Source: Bacteroidales bacterium (GTDB lineage Bacteria > Bacteroidota > Bacteroidia > Bacteroidales > F082). From it: a stretch of 64,000 nt of DNA. Below, in pieces: positions 52,915 to 61,727 of the stretch (position 1 is its first letter; the number at the start of each line of letters is the position of its first letter). A model generated the notes under the pieces. The model saw only the letters and a list, made by a program, of their open reading frames with translations, was not told where the DNA came from and searched no databases. Made by a program: the position numbers and the translations under genes. The stretch is from the NCBI GenBank assembly GCA_017549805.1, contig JAFYNJ010000010.1:62001-126000 (forward strand), given 5' to 3'.

Positions 52915-53172
52915 TTAGGAGTATTTCTTTATCCACCCTTCTATCTCCTTCACCCTTTTCTCATACTTCTCGATTTGACCTTCAATGAAATCATCGCTGT
53001 ATTTTCGGTCGCAAAAGCCGTTGCCGCGTGCCATGTAGTCGTCATCTTCCAATGAGCCCAACACCTCGGCGTAATTCTCCAGATAGCGACGGTTCTCCTC
53101 CAAAAGACGACGCAGGTCGTCAAGATCGGCTTCAATGGTCTCGCCTGTGCTGAAGGTATAGCGCTTTTTCAT
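52915..53172 (-). CDS. Small coiled-coil hypothetical protein
   Basis: 85 residues, acidic and helical: LDDLRRLLEENRRYLENYAE and FIEGQIEKYEKRVKEIEGWI. A TATTTTTG box (53201-53208) precedes it on the minus strand, opposite the ybaK promoter. No family is recognised. Confidence 0.6.
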   Translation of the reverse strand: MKKRYTFSTGETIEADLDDLRRLLEENRRYLENYAEVLGSLEDDDYMARGNGFCDRKYSDDFIEGQIEKYEKRVKEIEGWIKKYS

Positions 53173-53220
53173 GGGTTTCTACAGTTTTCTTATATTTGCA
53201 CAAAAATAAAAAGAAAACAC

Positions 53221-53706
53221 ATGCCGAAAGAAAAAATCAACAAAACCAATGCGTGCCGGCTTCTCGACCAAAAGAAGATCAACTATGAGCTGATTCCATA
53301 CGAAGTGGATGAGAACGACCTCGGGGCACAGCATATCGCGAACCAGCTGGGCGAAGATATAGACCAAGTCTTTAAAACACTGGTGCTGAAAGGCGACAAA
53401 ACAGGACACTTCGTTTGCGTCATCCCAGGCAACGAGGAAGTGGACCTGAAAAAGACCGCCAAAGTCACGGGTAACAAGAGCTGCGACCTCATCCCGATGA
53501 AGGAACTACTGCCTTTGACAGGCTATATCCGTGGCGGCTGCTCCCCTATCGGCATGAAGAAACCCTTCCCCACCTTTATCCATGAGACCTGCGAGCTGTT
53601 CGACATCATCTATGTAAGTGCCGGCGTGCGCGGACTCCAATTCAAAATCAATCCACAAGATCTGATCAAGGCTGCTGAGATGACCGTTGCCGACCTATGT
53701 CCATGA
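53221..53706 (+). CDS. ybaK: Cys-tRNA(Pro)/Cys-tRNA(Cys) deacylase
   Basis: 161 residues of the YbaK/EbsC family: DQVFKTLVLKGDKTGHFVCV and GYIRGGCSPIGMKKPFP contain the conserved lysine and the GGxSPxG loop. It hydrolyses mischarged Cys-tRNA(Pro). A TATATTTG box lies about 22 nt upstream (53191-53198). Confidence 0.93.
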   Translation: MPKEKINKTNACRLLDQKKINYELIPYEVDENDLGAQHIANQLGEDIDQVFKTLVLKGDKTGHFVCVIPGNEEVDLKKTAKVTGNKSCDLIPMKELLPLTGYIRGGCSPIGMKKPFPTFIHETCELFDIIYVSAGVRGLQFKINPQDLIKAAEMTVADLCP

Positions 53707-55526
53707 TGCACAAATTAAGCATATTCATCCTTCTATTGGCATTAGCAGCCTGCACTCCTCAACCTCCAACAGCTGAATGGACTGAAGGCGCTACCGAAGC
53801 CAACGGTCAGGCACTGCACACCTTGGTGCTGCACAATGTGCCCGAGGGTTCAAGGGTGTGGTTCCAAGAGCTTTTTGACGGCAAGACCATGGTGGAGGGT
53901 CCGGCAATGCATCATTATCAAGGCTCATCTTGGTATATCGACATCCCCTCGAATGATTCATTAGGGCGGATACGCAAGTCCGCCCCTACGGTTACGCTGA
54001 AATACCATGGCCGCCCCCTGCCCCGCCAACGATGGGCTCCAGAGGCTTTCATCCTTCAACAGAAAGGGAAACCTGACATGCCAATGGAGGTACAATACCA
54101 CTTTTTAGAATTGCCTCCTGAAGAAGCCATTTCAGAAGATTTCGCCTGCCGTTATGAAGTGCAACCCGCCGACATCATCCCGCAGATCAAACGCATCCAA
54201 TATGGCATAGAGCCGATGGAGTCCACTGAAACGCATCCCTATGGATGGTACCGTATCACGATCGACACCGATGGCAATCCCTCTGTGGAAGCCGATGACG
54301 AGGATGGCGCCTATTATGCCCAAGTCACGCTCAACAAACTTCCGAAGCCCCTGCAACCCATGACCCTCGAGGACTGGCCCGACTTCCCCTATCGCGGCTT
54401 CATGCTCGACGTGGCGCGCGACTTCCGGACCGTGGACGAAGTGCTCGAAATCATCGACCTGATGGCATCATGGAAGATGAACGTCCTGCATTTCCATATC
54501 GCCGACGATGAGTCATGGTGCCTGGAAATCAAGGCCCTGCCCGAACTTACTGAATTCGGAGGTCGGCACGCCCTCCCGGACTGGGACCTTCAAGAGTCTA
54601 TTGCCTTGAAACCCACCATCAACGGGCACATCGGCAACGCCACCTTCTACACCGCTGAAGAATACCAACAAATCATCCGCTATGCTTGGGATCGCCGTAT
54701 TTCAGTGATTCCCGAGTTCGACACCCCTGGCCACTCACGTGCTTCCATCAAAGCCATGCAAGCCTACGAACGTCGCACTGGCAACAGCACTTATCGCCTG
54801 CAGGACCCTGCCGACACCTCTCATTACTGGTCAGCACAAGATTTTACCGACAATGTGTTGAGCGTTGAGCTACCCAGTGTGTATCATTTTTATGGTTTGG
54901 TCTTCGATGAGGTCATCCAGCTCCATCAAGAAGCCAATGTCCCCCTACCCGCCATCCATATCGGCGGCGACGAGGTCCCTGATGGTGCGTGGACAGGCAA
55001 GGACCGCCACGAAATGAAAGAGACCTTTATCAACGGCATGTTGGACCTCGCCGAACAGCGTAACATCCGTTTAGCCGGCTGGGAGGATATTGCCCGTGAC
55101 CTGGAACCAGAAACCGAGGTACGGCTCAAACGCTCGCTCTACTTTATCAACGTGTGGAACACCGAGGGTATCGAGGGCTTCCCCGTAGTGCTCTCTCCTG
55201 CCTCCTATACCTACCTCGACTTGGCTTATAGTGCCGACCCTCGCGAGATTGGCCTCCACTGGGCAGGTTATGTGGACGAACGCAAGACCTTCGACCTTGA
55301 TCCAAACGACTACAAAGGCGACATCCTTGGCGTGCAAGCCCAGCTCTGGTCGTCACAGCTCCGCAGTTTCGACGATGCCACTTACCAGATGCTCCCTAAA
55401 GCCCTCGGCATAGCTGAACATGGCTGGAATAGCCAAACCAATGACTTCAATCGGTTTTACAACATCATCGTCGACCGCGAAATGCCCGTTTGGGAGAAGA
55501 ACGGATTTGCTTTTAAGAAAAGGTGA
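53697..55526 (+). CDS. Beta-N-acetylhexosaminidase (GH20) lipoprotein
   Basis: 609 residues. Lipoprotein signal (LLLALAACTP), an N-terminal GH20b-like domain and the GH20 barrel: RGFMLDVARDF, LHFHIADDESWCLEIK and the catalytic Asp-Glu pair in HIGGDEVPDGAW. It releases terminal GlcNAc/GalNAc from glycans. It overlaps the ybaK end by 10 nt; ATG codons at 53703 and 53706 are alternative starts. Confidence 0.93.
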   Translation: MSMMHKLSIFILLLALAACTPQPPTAEWTEGATEANGQALHTLVLHNVPEGSRVWFQELFDGKTMVEGPAMHHYQGSSWYIDIPSNDSLGRIRKSAPTVTLKYHGRPLPRQRWAPEAFILQQKGKPDMPMEVQYHFLELPPEEAISEDFACRYEVQPADIIPQIKRIQYGIEPMESTETHPYGWYRITIDTDGNPSVEADDEDGAYYAQVTLNKLPKPLQPMTLEDWPDFPYRGFMLDVARDFRTVDEVLEIIDLMASWKMNVLHFHIADDESWCLEIKALPELTEFGGRHALPDWDLQESIALKPTINGHIGNATFYTAEEYQQIIRYAWDRRISVIPEFDTPGHSRASIKAMQAYERRTGNSTYRLQDPADTSHYWSAQDFTDNVLSVELPSVYHFYGLVFDEVIQLHQEANVPLPAIHIGGDEVPDGAWTGKDRHEMKETFINGMLDLAEQRNIRLAGWEDIARDLEPETEVRLKRSLYFINVWNTEGIEGFPVVLSPASYTYLDLAYSADPREIGLHWAGYVDERKTFDLDPNDYKGDILGVQAQLWSSQLRSFDDATYQMLPKALGIAEHGWNSQTNDFNRFYNIIVDREMPVWEKNGFAFKKR

Positions 55527-55571
55527 TCCCTATACATTTTTTCTTATCTTTGCTCACAAAACCATTTCATT

Positions 55572-57194
55572 ATGAAAAAACCACTACTGCTCATCATCGC
55601 CCCCCTTTGTGCTTTCATGCTCTTCTCATGCGGAGGAAAACAAAAGACCTATACCTATGTCGAACCTACTGAAAACATAGCCTTTAAGATTTGGAATCTC
55701 TTGATCCAAGAGAACCAAGAGGTGAAGTCCGTCGTCGAAGCCGCGATAGACTTTGATTATTACACCCAGGAAGAGGCAACCGACACCATTAACAGGACCG
55801 AACTGGAATATGATTATATCATACCGCAGGGTTTCGCCGAAGAGGACAATCTCCTTGCTGCCAACTACCATCTCAAGTGTTTTCAAAAGCTCGATGATAC
55901 CTGGGTTGGCATTGTGACCAAATATGTGCATGGATACGGACTGGAAGAGGCGGATTGTGGCAGAAAACTGTTTGCAGTCCATTACGACGGAACCAAGACG
56001 ACGGGGCTCGATATCAACCAGCTTTTCCCTGAATGGTTCGGACTCATCCAAGACTATTATACTGAAAGTTATGACAACTGCTTCTATTTCAACAACGACG
56101 CCATGACGTTTTCAACGACCGGTTACTGGCCGATCAAATTAAACTGGAACGGCAATGGTTTTGAAAAAGACCCCGAATCGGTGATCATGACCAATTCCGT
56201 GCAAATGGCATCGGGAGAATTCTGCTATTATGAAAAGGGAAAGTTCCATTGGATCCATATTGGCGATAGTTTTTATGGCGAAGGCAACAACCTGCTGGAT
56301 GAGAACGGAAATGTGCTGGCGCATTTTGAAATGAACAACGGCATCGTGGAAGGCTACACTTTGGAATCTCCCACTTGCGGTGTTGTGCAGGATTTCGACT
56401 ATGATTCCGACCTCAAAGTCTCCAAAATTACCAGCAAGCCCATCGCCTTAGGCTATCCCATCCAAAATGTGCTCGATTACGACAAAGGCTATTGGATGAA
56501 AGACACCGTCGTCAGCCAAGGCATGAAGGATGGCAAGTACGTCATCACCCAGCAGATCGCCCACGACAAGATTCTCAAGAAACGCGATATCTTCATCGAC
56601 TTTACCGCCCAAGATGAGCACTTCAACATCGAACAGATCCGTGTTTACAGCTATCCCATCACCATTACCTTGGAAGGAGAAGTAAACGAGTCGGAAACGC
56701 TTCAACCCCATGTCAAAGAGATCTTCAACGCCCTCGGTTATGATTTCAAGTCCCCTGAATTTGGCGATTTCGATCACTTTATTGGTCATCATGACGACAA
56801 AAACGGCTTTGATTTCTATTTCAATGGCGAGGTGAAAAACGTAAGGTTCCAGACCTACGACGCGGGCGACAAACAGCTTGTCGTCATTGCCAAATACGGA
56901 GAATACGAGAAACTCACGGACATCAATTCCTGGTATTACCAAAACGGCAGCTTCAAGGAAACCATCCTTGATCTGCCCATCCCCTTGCCAGAGGAGTTTG
57001 AGGCATACACCCGCAACAACGACTACGATATCAGGCTTGAGAACTATGTCCTAAGCTTTAACGACAAAGGCATCGAATATTACGCTATTACTGAACGTAA
57101 CGACGGAGCTTCGACGAAGGACGAAGACGGCATTTATATCAACCCCGATTTCTACACTATCACATACCAGTGGAACGGGAAAAACTTTGAGTGA
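55572..57194 (+). CDS. Large lipoprotein of unknown function
   Basis: 540 residues. Lipoprotein signal (LCAFMLFSCGGK). The rest is beta-rich with aromatic repeats (DSFYGEGNNLLDENGN, YYQNGSFKETILDLP) but no recognised domain. A TATCTTTG box at 55545-55552 gives it its own promoter. Probably a surface or periplasmic protein. Confidence 0.7.
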   Translation: MKKPLLLIIAPLCAFMLFSCGGKQKTYTYVEPTENIAFKIWNLLIQENQEVKSVVEAAIDFDYYTQEEATDTINRTELEYDYIIPQGFAEEDNLLAANYHLKCFQKLDDTWVGIVTKYVHGYGLEEADCGRKLFAVHYDGTKTTGLDINQLFPEWFGLIQDYYTESYDNCFYFNNDAMTFSTTGYWPIKLNWNGNGFEKDPESVIMTNSVQMASGEFCYYEKGKFHWIHIGDSFYGEGNNLLDENGNVLAHFEMNNGIVEGYTLESPTCGVVQDFDYDSDLKVSKITSKPIALGYPIQNVLDYDKGYWMKDTVVSQGMKDGKYVITQQIAHDKILKKRDIFIDFTAQDEHFNIEQIRVYSYPITITLEGEVNESETLQPHVKEIFNALGYDFKSPEFGDFDHFIGHHDDKNGFDFYFNGEVKNVRFQTYDAGDKQLVVIAKYGEYEKLTDINSWYYQNGSFKETILDLPIPLPEEFEAYTRNNDYDIRLENYVLSFNDKGIEYYAITERNDGASTKDEDGIYINPDFYTITYQWNGKNFE

Positions 57195-57494
57195 TCAAAT
57201 CACCTCGATGTAAAAGCTGAAAGGCCTGAAACCGTCGTTGCAGCTGATCATGGCACTCATGGGATTGCGCATCCAACCGTCATAGAAGTTGCCTTCGCCT
57301 CGGGCCAGCGACACTACGAATTCCTTCATGGAATACCAAGCGGATGGGCACATCCCCTCCGGACATTGGCCGTCAATGGAAATCCATTGTTGGCCTTCCC
57401 TTACCTCGCAGGCGTGCTCGATGGGGTTCTCAAATTGTGCCATCAAGTCGGGATAGACAGTCTGGCGGATTGCAGTGATACGTACTTTATTCAT
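57195..57494 (-). CDS. TIGR04076-family protein
   Basis: 99 residues: VRITAIRQTVYPDLM, CPEGMCPSAWYSMKEFVVSL and GNFYDGWM fit TIGR04076, short proteins with paired cysteines of unknown role. Its start overlaps the stop of the EamA gene by 4 nt, so the two are co-translated. It converges end-to-end with the preceding lipoprotein gene. Confidence 0.83.
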   Translation of the reverse strand: MNKVRITAIRQTVYPDLMAQFENPIEHACEVREGQQWISIDGQCPEGMCPSAWYSMKEFVVSLARGEGNFYDGWMRNPMSAMISCNDGFRPFSFYIEVI

Positions 57495-58375
57495 GGCTTC
57501 TTTTCCGATAATATCATAAACAGGATGGCGAACAGGATCAGCACCACACCCAACGCGACATTCAAGGTGAACGCCTCGTGAAACACGATGGTGCCGATGA
57601 AGATGGCCGTCAAGGGTTCAAGAATACCCAAGACCGAGGTCTTGGTGGCGCCTACCGACTTCGTAGCCGCCGCCAAGGTGATGGTGGCCACCGCCGTAGG
57701 CAGCACCGCCAAACCCAACACATTCAGCCAACTGACAGCATCGGGAACGGGATTCAGTTGAACACCGAAACCCGATAGACAGAACAACATCACTGAACCG
57801 ACCAAAAAACAATAGAATGTCAAAGTTAGGTTGGGCAATGCTTTGACGGGCTTGCTTTGATTGACAATCACGATAAACAAAGTATAGCATAATCCCGATG
57901 CCACCACCAAGGCGATGCCTTTCCAATCGATGAAACCGCCCCCACCCTTGATGGAAAGCAGCACGGCACCTGCCACACCGGCAAAGATGGAAATCCATGT
58001 CTTCCAACTCGGGAACTGGCCAAACAGCATCATAATCAAAGCAACCATGATGGGATAGACATACAAAATACTAGTGGCCACACCAGAAGGGATGTATTTA
58101 TAGGCTTCGAACAGTGTGATGCTACATCCCGTGAACAAGACACCAAGAATGGTCATCAGCCCAAACTGCTTCCAAGTGATGCGGAGCTGTTTTCTCGCCA
58201 CCAGCATATAGGCAAGCATCAACAAGGTGGCCACACCATAACGGTAAAACAACAACGAGTTGACATCCAACCCCTTGTTGATGACCGGCACGCCGAACAA
58301 CGGGTTCATACCGTATGTGATACCCGAGATGATACCAGCCAAATAGCCCCAATGCAGCTTTTTTTTCGTTTCCAT
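57491..58375 (-). CDS. EamA/DMT-family transporter
   Basis: 294 residues, about ten membrane helices in two EamA repeats (GYLAGIISGITYGMNPLFGV; LGILEPLTAIFIGTIVFHEAF). Substrate unknown. It is distinct from the EamA transporter at 41.8 kb. A TAATTTTG box on the minus strand lies at 58387-58394. Confidence 0.92.
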   Translation of the reverse strand: METKKKLHWGYLAGIISGITYGMNPLFGVPVINKGLDVNSLLFYRYGVATLLMLAYMLVARKQLRITWKQFGLMTILGVLFTGCSITLFEAYKYIPSGVATSILYVYPIMVALIMMLFGQFPSWKTWISIFAGVAGAVLLSIKGGGGFIDWKGIALVVASGLCYTLFIVIVNQSKPVKALPNLTLTFYCFLVGSVMLFCLSGFGVQLNPVPDAVSWLNVLGLAVLPTAVATITLAAATKSVGATKTSVLGILEPLTAIFIGTIVFHEAFTLNVALGVVLILFAILFMILSEKKP

Positions 58376-58413
58376 GATTCAGGCTGCAAAATTAGTTTTT
58401 TTAGGCCAAACCC

Positions 58414-58443
58414 TTGCCAATCCAAGAAAAAGTTGTACTTTTG
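58414..58443 (+). promoter_or_regulatory. Promoter of rpsP
   Basis: TTG (58414-58416), 19 nt, TACTTTTG (58436-58443). It is followed in the leader by a small hairpin (AAACC/GGTTT at about 58451-58467). It serves as a clear reference example of the promoter pattern used elsewhere in this window. Confidence 0.65.
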
Positions 58444-58504
58444 CCGCCGAAACCTCGGGTAGGTTTTAGTTAATTCATTCATAATCAACTTAAAACATTA
58501 AATT

Positions 58505-59071
58505 ATGCCAGCAAAAATCAGATTGCAAAGACATGGTAAGAAGGGTCAGCCTTTCTATCACATTGTAATTGCTGATGGCCGTTCACCACGTGACGGTAGA
58601 TTCATTGAAAAGATCGGTACCTACAACCCCTTGACTGAGCCTGCTCAGATCAACCTGAAGTTCGACCGTGCCCTGTATTGGTACAGTGTCGGCGCTGTCC
58701 CGACGGACACCGTTCGTTCACTGCTCTCCAAAAAGGGTGTCATGTTGAAGTACCACCTCCTCCAAGGCGTGAAGAAAGGCGCCATGACCGAGGAACAAGC
58801 TGAAGTCAAGTTCCAGAACTGGATGAAGGAAAAGGAAGCTAAGATGGAACAGATCGCCAAGACCAAGGAAGAAAAGGCAAGAGGCGAAAAGAAAGTCCGT
58901 TTGGAAGCCGAGAAGAAAATCAATGAAGCCCGCGCTGAGGAACTTGCTAAGAAGAGACTCGCTGAACTCGAAGCCAAGAAGGCTGAGGAAGCTCCTGAGG
59001 CTCCTGCCGAAGAGGCAGCCGCCGAGGAAGCTCCTGCTGCTGAAGCTCCTGCCGAAAACACTGAGGCTTAA
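58505..59071 (+). CDS. rpsP: 30S ribosomal protein bS16 with long C-terminal extension
   Basis: 188 residues. Residues 1-80 are canonical bS16 ([27 protein letters not shown]). The rest is a lysine-rich helix and an Ala/Glu/Pro-rich tail ([17 protein letters not shown]). Long bS16 tails are typical of Bacteroidota. A terminator follows. Confidence 0.97.
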   Translation: MPAKIRLQRHGKKGQPFYHIVIADGRSPRDGRFIEKIGTYNPLTEPAQINLKFDRALYWYSVGAVPTDTVRSLLSKKGVMLKYHLLQGVKKGAMTEEQAEVKFQNWMKEKEAKMEQIAKTKEEKARGEKKVRLEAEKKINEARAEELAKKRLAELEAKKAEEAPEAPAEEAAAEEAPAAEAPAENTEA

Positions 59072-59120
59072 TTATGAGGAGTTAGAAGTGAGGAGTGAGG
59101 AGTTGATTCTACTCTGAAAT

Positions 59121-59149
59121 AAAAAGCCGCTCGATCGAGCGGCTTTTTT
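59121..59149 (+). terminator. Terminator after rpsP
   Basis: AAGCCGCTCGATCGAGCGGCTT is an unbroken palindrome (59124-59145) followed by a six-T run. Confidence 0.9.
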
Positions 59150-59189
59150 GTTTTTCTTATTTATCTTTGCTCCATCAAAACAAAGAAAC

Positions 59190-59888
59190 ATGAACAAGAC
59201 CCAACCCATCTCCGGCAAGACCAAACTCGCCGAACTGATTGCCGGCAACAACCGCCTGCTGCAACTGCTGCCCCGCTTCGGCATCCAACTCGGCTTCGGC
59301 GACCGCAGCATCGAAGAGGTATGCCGCATCAACGAAGTAAGTACCGAGCTTTTCCTCATCATCTGCGGCATCTATTCCGACCGTAGCTTCAAGCCTAACC
59401 ATACAGACCTACAGCATATCGAAATGCGAGGACTGCTCCCCTACCTGAAAGCCTCGCACCAATACTACCTTGATGAGCGCTTCCCCCATATCGAAGAGCA
59501 TCTACAACGCATCATCGAGGCCAGCGGACCAAAATACGGCCCCATGCTCAGCCACTTCTACGACGAATACAAGCAGGAGGTGATGCGGCATATCCAGTAT
59601 TACGAAGAGGAAGTGGTGTTCCCCTACATCGAGGCGTTGCGCAAAGGCGAAAAGCCAACCTCCTACAACATCGACGAGTTCCGCCACAACCATACCAACA
59701 TCCAGGACACGCTTGACGACATGATGAACATCCTTGTTAAATACCTGCCAGGCGACATCCTGCCAACGGAACGCATCGAGATTTCGCTCGACATCATGGA
59801 ACTCTCGGCCGACCTCAGCTACCATTCACGCATTGAGGACGACGTGCTCATCCCCTACGTTGAATCCCTCGAAAACGCCCTGTCATGA
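59190..59888 (+). CDS. Hemerythrin-domain protein (RIC/YtfE-like)
   Basis: 232 residues. The N-terminal ScdA_N-like segment (TKLAELIAGNNRLLQLLPRF) is followed by a hemerythrin four-helix bundle with iron ligands (HYxE-type HIEEHLQRI, HIQYYEEEVVFPYI, HNHTNIQDTL, HSRIEDDVLIPYVE). Such proteins sense or repair damage from nitric oxide/oxygen at iron centres. TATCTTTG at 59162-59169 is the promoter box. It overlaps the LuxR gene by 4 nt. Confidence 0.88.
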   Translation: MNKTQPISGKTKLAELIAGNNRLLQLLPRFGIQLGFGDRSIEEVCRINEVSTELFLIICGIYSDRSFKPNHTDLQHIEMRGLLPYLKASHQYYLDERFPHIEEHLQRIIEASGPKYGPMLSHFYDEYKQEVMRHIQYYEEEVVFPYIEALRKGEKPTSYNIDEFRHNHTNIQDTLDDMMNILVKYLPGDILPTERIEISLDIMELSADLSYHSRIEDDVLIPYVESLENALS

Positions 59889-60466
59889 CCAACCGAGTCC
59901 TTATATGCGAACCGTCGGAGATCATCTCCATAGGTTTGACGGAGATCATACAGAAACTCATCGGATTCGATGTGGTTTCGAGGCTCGATACCACCGAGCA
60001 CCTCAACGAGCGCATCCTCACCTCCGACATCAACGTCCTCATCCTCAACCCATCCTTGCTTGGCTACTCCGAACGAAGCCTGATCCCACAGTTGACCAAG
60101 GACCATCCCCATCTGACCGTCATTGCCTTGGTCACCACCCTGATGGATCCTTCCTGGCTGAAAAGCTATCATGGCGTCATTGAGATCAACGATTCCAGGC
60201 TGTCCATCACCAACAAGCTCAACGAGATCGTCCAACACAGCGAAAAACAAGATAAAACCAACGACGATGTCGAACTCTCAAAACGCGAGATCGATGTGCT
60301 GGTGGCCGTGGCCAAGGGCATGATGAACAAGGAGATTGCCGACAAGATGAACATCTCCATCCACACTGTGATCTCACATCGGAAGAACATCACCAAGAAA
60401 ACCGGCATCAAATCCGTTGCGGGCTTGACGGTTTATGCGATGATCAATGGACTGATTGAGAGTTGA
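59885..60466 (+). CDS. LuxR-family regulator with a degenerate receiver domain
   Basis: 193 residues. The C-terminal GerE/LuxR helix-turn-helix is clear (LSKREIDVLVAVAKGMMNKE, NISIHTVISHRKNI). The N-terminal part has a receiver-like fold (VLICEPSEIISIGLTEII), but the phospho-acceptor strand reads NVLILNPSLL with no Asp at the usual place. It is translationally coupled to the hemerythrin gene, so its input may come from that protein. Confidence 0.87.
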   Translation: MTNRVLICEPSEIISIGLTEIIQKLIGFDVVSRLDTTEHLNERILTSDINVLILNPSLLGYSERSLIPQLTKDHPHLTVIALVTTLMDPSWLKSYHGVIEINDSRLSITNKLNEIVQHSEKQDKTNDDVELSKREIDVLVAVAKGMMNKEIADKMNISIHTVISHRKNITKKTGIKSVAGLTVYAMINGLIES

Positions 60467-60497
60467 AAGTTGAAAGCTGAGAGTTGAGAGATGAAAA

Positions 60498-60824
60498 CTA
60501 GAGGGAGCGAAAAAACAGAAACGCCTCATTCTTGATTCGATCACGTAATTCACGACAGGCTTGGATATCCTTGGGGCATGGGCAATCCGGGCATTCATAA
60601 ATCACATCGAAAGACGAGACATCCAACGTGGCGAAGTCATAGGGCTGATAGCCGTCCATGTCGATCAGGCACTCGCGCATGGCCTCAACCATCAAGGGAG
60701 CCATCGCCTTCCCTGGATTTCTTCCAGCCGAAAACACTTCCAACTTGGAGGAATAGTCACGAAGAAAAGCCGCGGCAATCGGACCGCAGCAGTCGTCGTG
60801 TTCGCTCAAAACCAGGACTTTCAT
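60498..60824 (-). CDS. LMW-phosphatase/ArsC-like protein lacking the catalytic P-loop
   Basis: 108 residues aligned to the low-molecular-weight phosphatase/arsenate reductase fold: VLVLSEHDDCCGPIAAAFL against the usual VLFLCTGNSCRSQMAEAFL. The nucleophilic Cys is Ser and the loop Arg is Cys, so phosphatase chemistry is unlikely. Additional cysteines (ECPDCPCPKD) could bind metal. It may be a pseudoenzyme or redox/metal protein. Confidence 0.7.
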   Translation of the reverse strand: MKVLVLSEHDDCCGPIAAAFLRDYSSKLEVFSAGRNPGKAMAPLMVEAMRECLIDMDGYQPYDFATLDVSSFDVIYECPDCPCPKDIQACRELRDRIKNEAFLFFRSL

Positions 60825-60903
60825 GTTTTCAAATTTCTTTGCGAAGATAAAAGAATTTTTCTTAATTTTGCGACTTCATTTTAAAACAAGAAAAACACAC
60901 AAT

Positions 60904-61632
60904 ATGGGAAGAGCTTTTGAATACCGCAAAGCGGCCAAAATGAAAAGATGGGGACACATGTCAAGAGTGTTCCCGAAACTCGGAAAACTGATTACCATCG
61001 CTGCCAAGGAAGGCGGTCCCGATCCCGACATGAACCCCAAACTCCGCCAGGCCATCCTGAACGCCAAGGCTGAGAACATGCCAAAGGACAACATCGATGC
61101 CGCCATCAAGCGTGCCACCGACAAGGACGCCGCCAACCTCGTGGAAGTCACCTACGAAGGCAAAGGCCCCTTCGGCATCCAGTGCATGGTGGAGTGCGCC
61201 ACTGACAACACTACCCGTACCGTGGCCAACGTAAAGTCGTACTTCAACAAATGCGGAGGCTCCTTCCTCCCCATGGGTTCCCTCGAATTCATGTTCACCC
61301 GCAAGGCCGTGTTTGAGATCGGCATGCCCGAAGGCATGGACAAGGACGAATTGGAACTTGAACTCATCGACTACGGCCTGGATGAGATCGTCACCGAGAC
61401 CGACGAAGAAGAAGGCACCACCACGACCACCGTCTATACCGCCTGGACCGACTACGGCACCATGCACGACGCCCTCGAAGAACGCAAAATCAACATCATC
61501 AAGGCCAACCTCCAGCGTTTCCCCAACAGCACCGTCAGCTTCACCGACGAGCAAATGGTGGAAATCGAAAAGTTCCTCGACAAGCTCGACGAAGACGAAG
61601 ACGTGCAAGCCGTGTACACCAACATGGAGTAA
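60904..61632 (+). CDS. yebC: YebC/PmpR-family protein
   Basis: 242 residues: GRAFEYRKAAKMKRWGHMSR at the N-terminus, AIKRATDKDAANLVEVTYEG then KGPFGIQCMVECATDN. Family members act as transcriptional regulators or as factors easing ribosome stalling at proline tracts. ATG 60904 is chosen over the longer frame. A terminator lies 30 bp downstream. Confidence 0.94.
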   Translation: MGRAFEYRKAAKMKRWGHMSRVFPKLGKLITIAAKEGGPDPDMNPKLRQAILNAKAENMPKDNIDAAIKRATDKDAANLVEVTYEGKGPFGIQCMVECATDNTTRTVANVKSYFNKCGGSFLPMGSLEFMFTRKAVFEIGMPEGMDKDELELELIDYGLDEIVTETDEEEGTTTTTVYTAWTDYGTMHDALEERKINIIKANLQRFPNSTVSFTDEQMVEIEKFLDKLDEDEDVQAVYTNME

Positions 61633-61660
61633 CCAGTTTGCAAAAACTTAAAAAATATTG

Positions 61661-61691
61661 GAAAATAGCGTCACACGACGCTATTTTTTTT
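61661..61691 (+). terminator. Terminator after yebC
   Basis: AAAATAGCGTC (61662-61672) and GACGCTATTTT (61677-61687) pair around a 4-nt loop and run into eight T. Confidence 0.88.
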
Positions 61692-61727
61692 GTATATTAG
61701 CGGCTTGAAACTGTTATTGTCATTACT

